Below the pieces are notes generated by a model that saw nothing but the letters and a program-made list of their open reading frames with translations, was not told where the DNA came from and searched no databases. Below are positions 5,420 to 5,575 of a stretch of 5,575 nucleotides of DNA, one piece after another; positions within the stretch are counted from its first letter, which is position 1, and every line of letters starts with the position of its first letter. Made by a program: the position numbers and the translations under genes. Source of the stretch: B8-G4 sp033720735 (lineage in GTDB: Bacteria > Bacteroidota > Bacteroidia > Chitinophagales > Saprospiraceae); NCBI GenBank assembly GCA_033720735.1, contig JAWWBX010000297.1, positions 1-5,575 of the forward strand. Direction: 5' to 3'.

Positions 5420-5575
5420 TCAAAGTCTCCAGTGCACCACACCCGCTTCTTGCTCTTTCTCGACGACCCCCTTCAGGTCAAAAAGAATTGGATTTCGTGA
5501 CATGAGTTGTTGTGCATCGCGGATCGTCAGGTCGCGAAATGCGTCATGTCCCACTGCCAGGACAATGGCGTCGTA
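5420..5575 (-). CDS. Nucleotide sugar dehydrogenase, C-terminal fragment (VipA/TviB/WbpO-like)
   Basis: Only the last 51 residues are in the window; the gene continues past the edge. They begin YDAIVLAVGHDAF, the form seen at the C-terminal UDP-binding domain of UDP-sugar 6-dehydrogenases, and continue to ILFDLKGVV, ending in HWRL. As I recall, the FDLK block and a short xRL tail resemble the VipA/TviB/WbpO group more than WecC or the P. aeruginosa WbpA group. The expected reaction is two-step NAD-dependent oxidation of C6 of UDP-GlcNAc (or UDP-GalNAc) to the uronic acid, the first step before WbpB. Its TGA lies two bases before the preferred wbpD start, and the GGAG ribosome site of wbpD is inside its last codons. 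The active-site cysteine and NAD motif lie outside the window, so subgroup and substrate remain inferred. Confidence 0.78.
   Translation of the reverse strand, partial: YDAIVLAVGHDAFRDLTIRDAQQLMSRNPILFDLKGVVEKEQEAGVVHWRL
5427..5430 (-). promoter_or_regulatory. Ribosome binding site that decides the wbpD start
   Basis: GGAG lies inside the last codons of the dehydrogenase gene, nine bases before the ATG at 5417 and three before the TTG at 5423. The spacing favours the ATG, shortening the protein by two residues relative to the TTG start. Confidence 0.6.

Noticed and set aside
5418..5423. TTG start for wbpD two codons upstream of the ATG
   Set aside because: The GGAG site is only three bases from the TTG but nine from the ATG at 5417, so the ATG is favoured. 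The TTG also overlaps the preceding stop codon, which is possible but less convincing.
1..5575. Mobile elements, CRISPR arrays, tRNA genes, intergenic promoters or terminators
   Set aside because: The window is almost fully coding with gaps of at most four bases. I saw no spaced direct repeats, transposase motifs, tRNA-like folds or GC-rich stem followed by a T-run.

Overview
This window is part of a surface-polysaccharide (O-antigen or capsule) gene cluster from a Gram-negative bacterium. Everything lies on the minus strand, so transcription runs from high to low coordinates. By eye the base composition is near 50% G+C. No marker gene fixes the lineage. The closest layout I know is the Pseudomonas aeruginosa wbp locus, but the details differ and such clusters move between phyla, so I assign no genus.

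In transcription order the genes are: the C-terminal end of a nucleotide-sugar dehydrogenase (5575-5420), a WbpD-like N-acetyltransferase (5417-4827), a WbpB-like 3-oxidase (4830-3862), a Wzx flippase (3857-2613), a HisH-type glutaminase (2616-1999), a HisF-type barrel protein (1997-1236), a WbpG-type N-acetyl sugar amidotransferase (1236-52), and the first codons of another gene (51-1). Genes overlap by 1 to 4 bases or are 0 to 4 bases apart. There is no non-coding stretch longer than a few bases, and no internal promoter, terminator, RNA gene, mobile element or CRISPR array. This looks like the middle of one operon with strong translational coupling.

The genes fit one pathway. The dehydrogenase, WbpB and WbpD are three of the enzymes that turn UDP-GlcNAc into a UDP-2,3-diacetamido-2,3-dideoxy-hexuronic acid. 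HisH, HisF and WbpG form a second module: HisH releases ammonia from glutamine, HisF conducts it, and WbpG uses it with ATP to turn an N-acetyl group into an acetamidino group. Wzx then flips the lipid-linked repeat unit across the inner membrane. The WbpE-type aminotransferase required between WbpB and WbpD is not in the window, nor is any WbpI-type C2 epimerase, polymerase or glycosyltransferase. These should lie outside.

The most informative signal is in HisF. The catalytic Asp at position 11 of histidine-biosynthesis HisF is Leu here, while all four ammonia-gate residues are kept. The protein therefore looks like a dedicated ammonia conduit and not a histidine enzyme. WbpG has lost one cysteine from each half of its usual N-terminal Cys pairs. 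This system is an instance of a known sugar-amidination module, not a wholly new one; the residue changes and the operon wiring deserve the second look.
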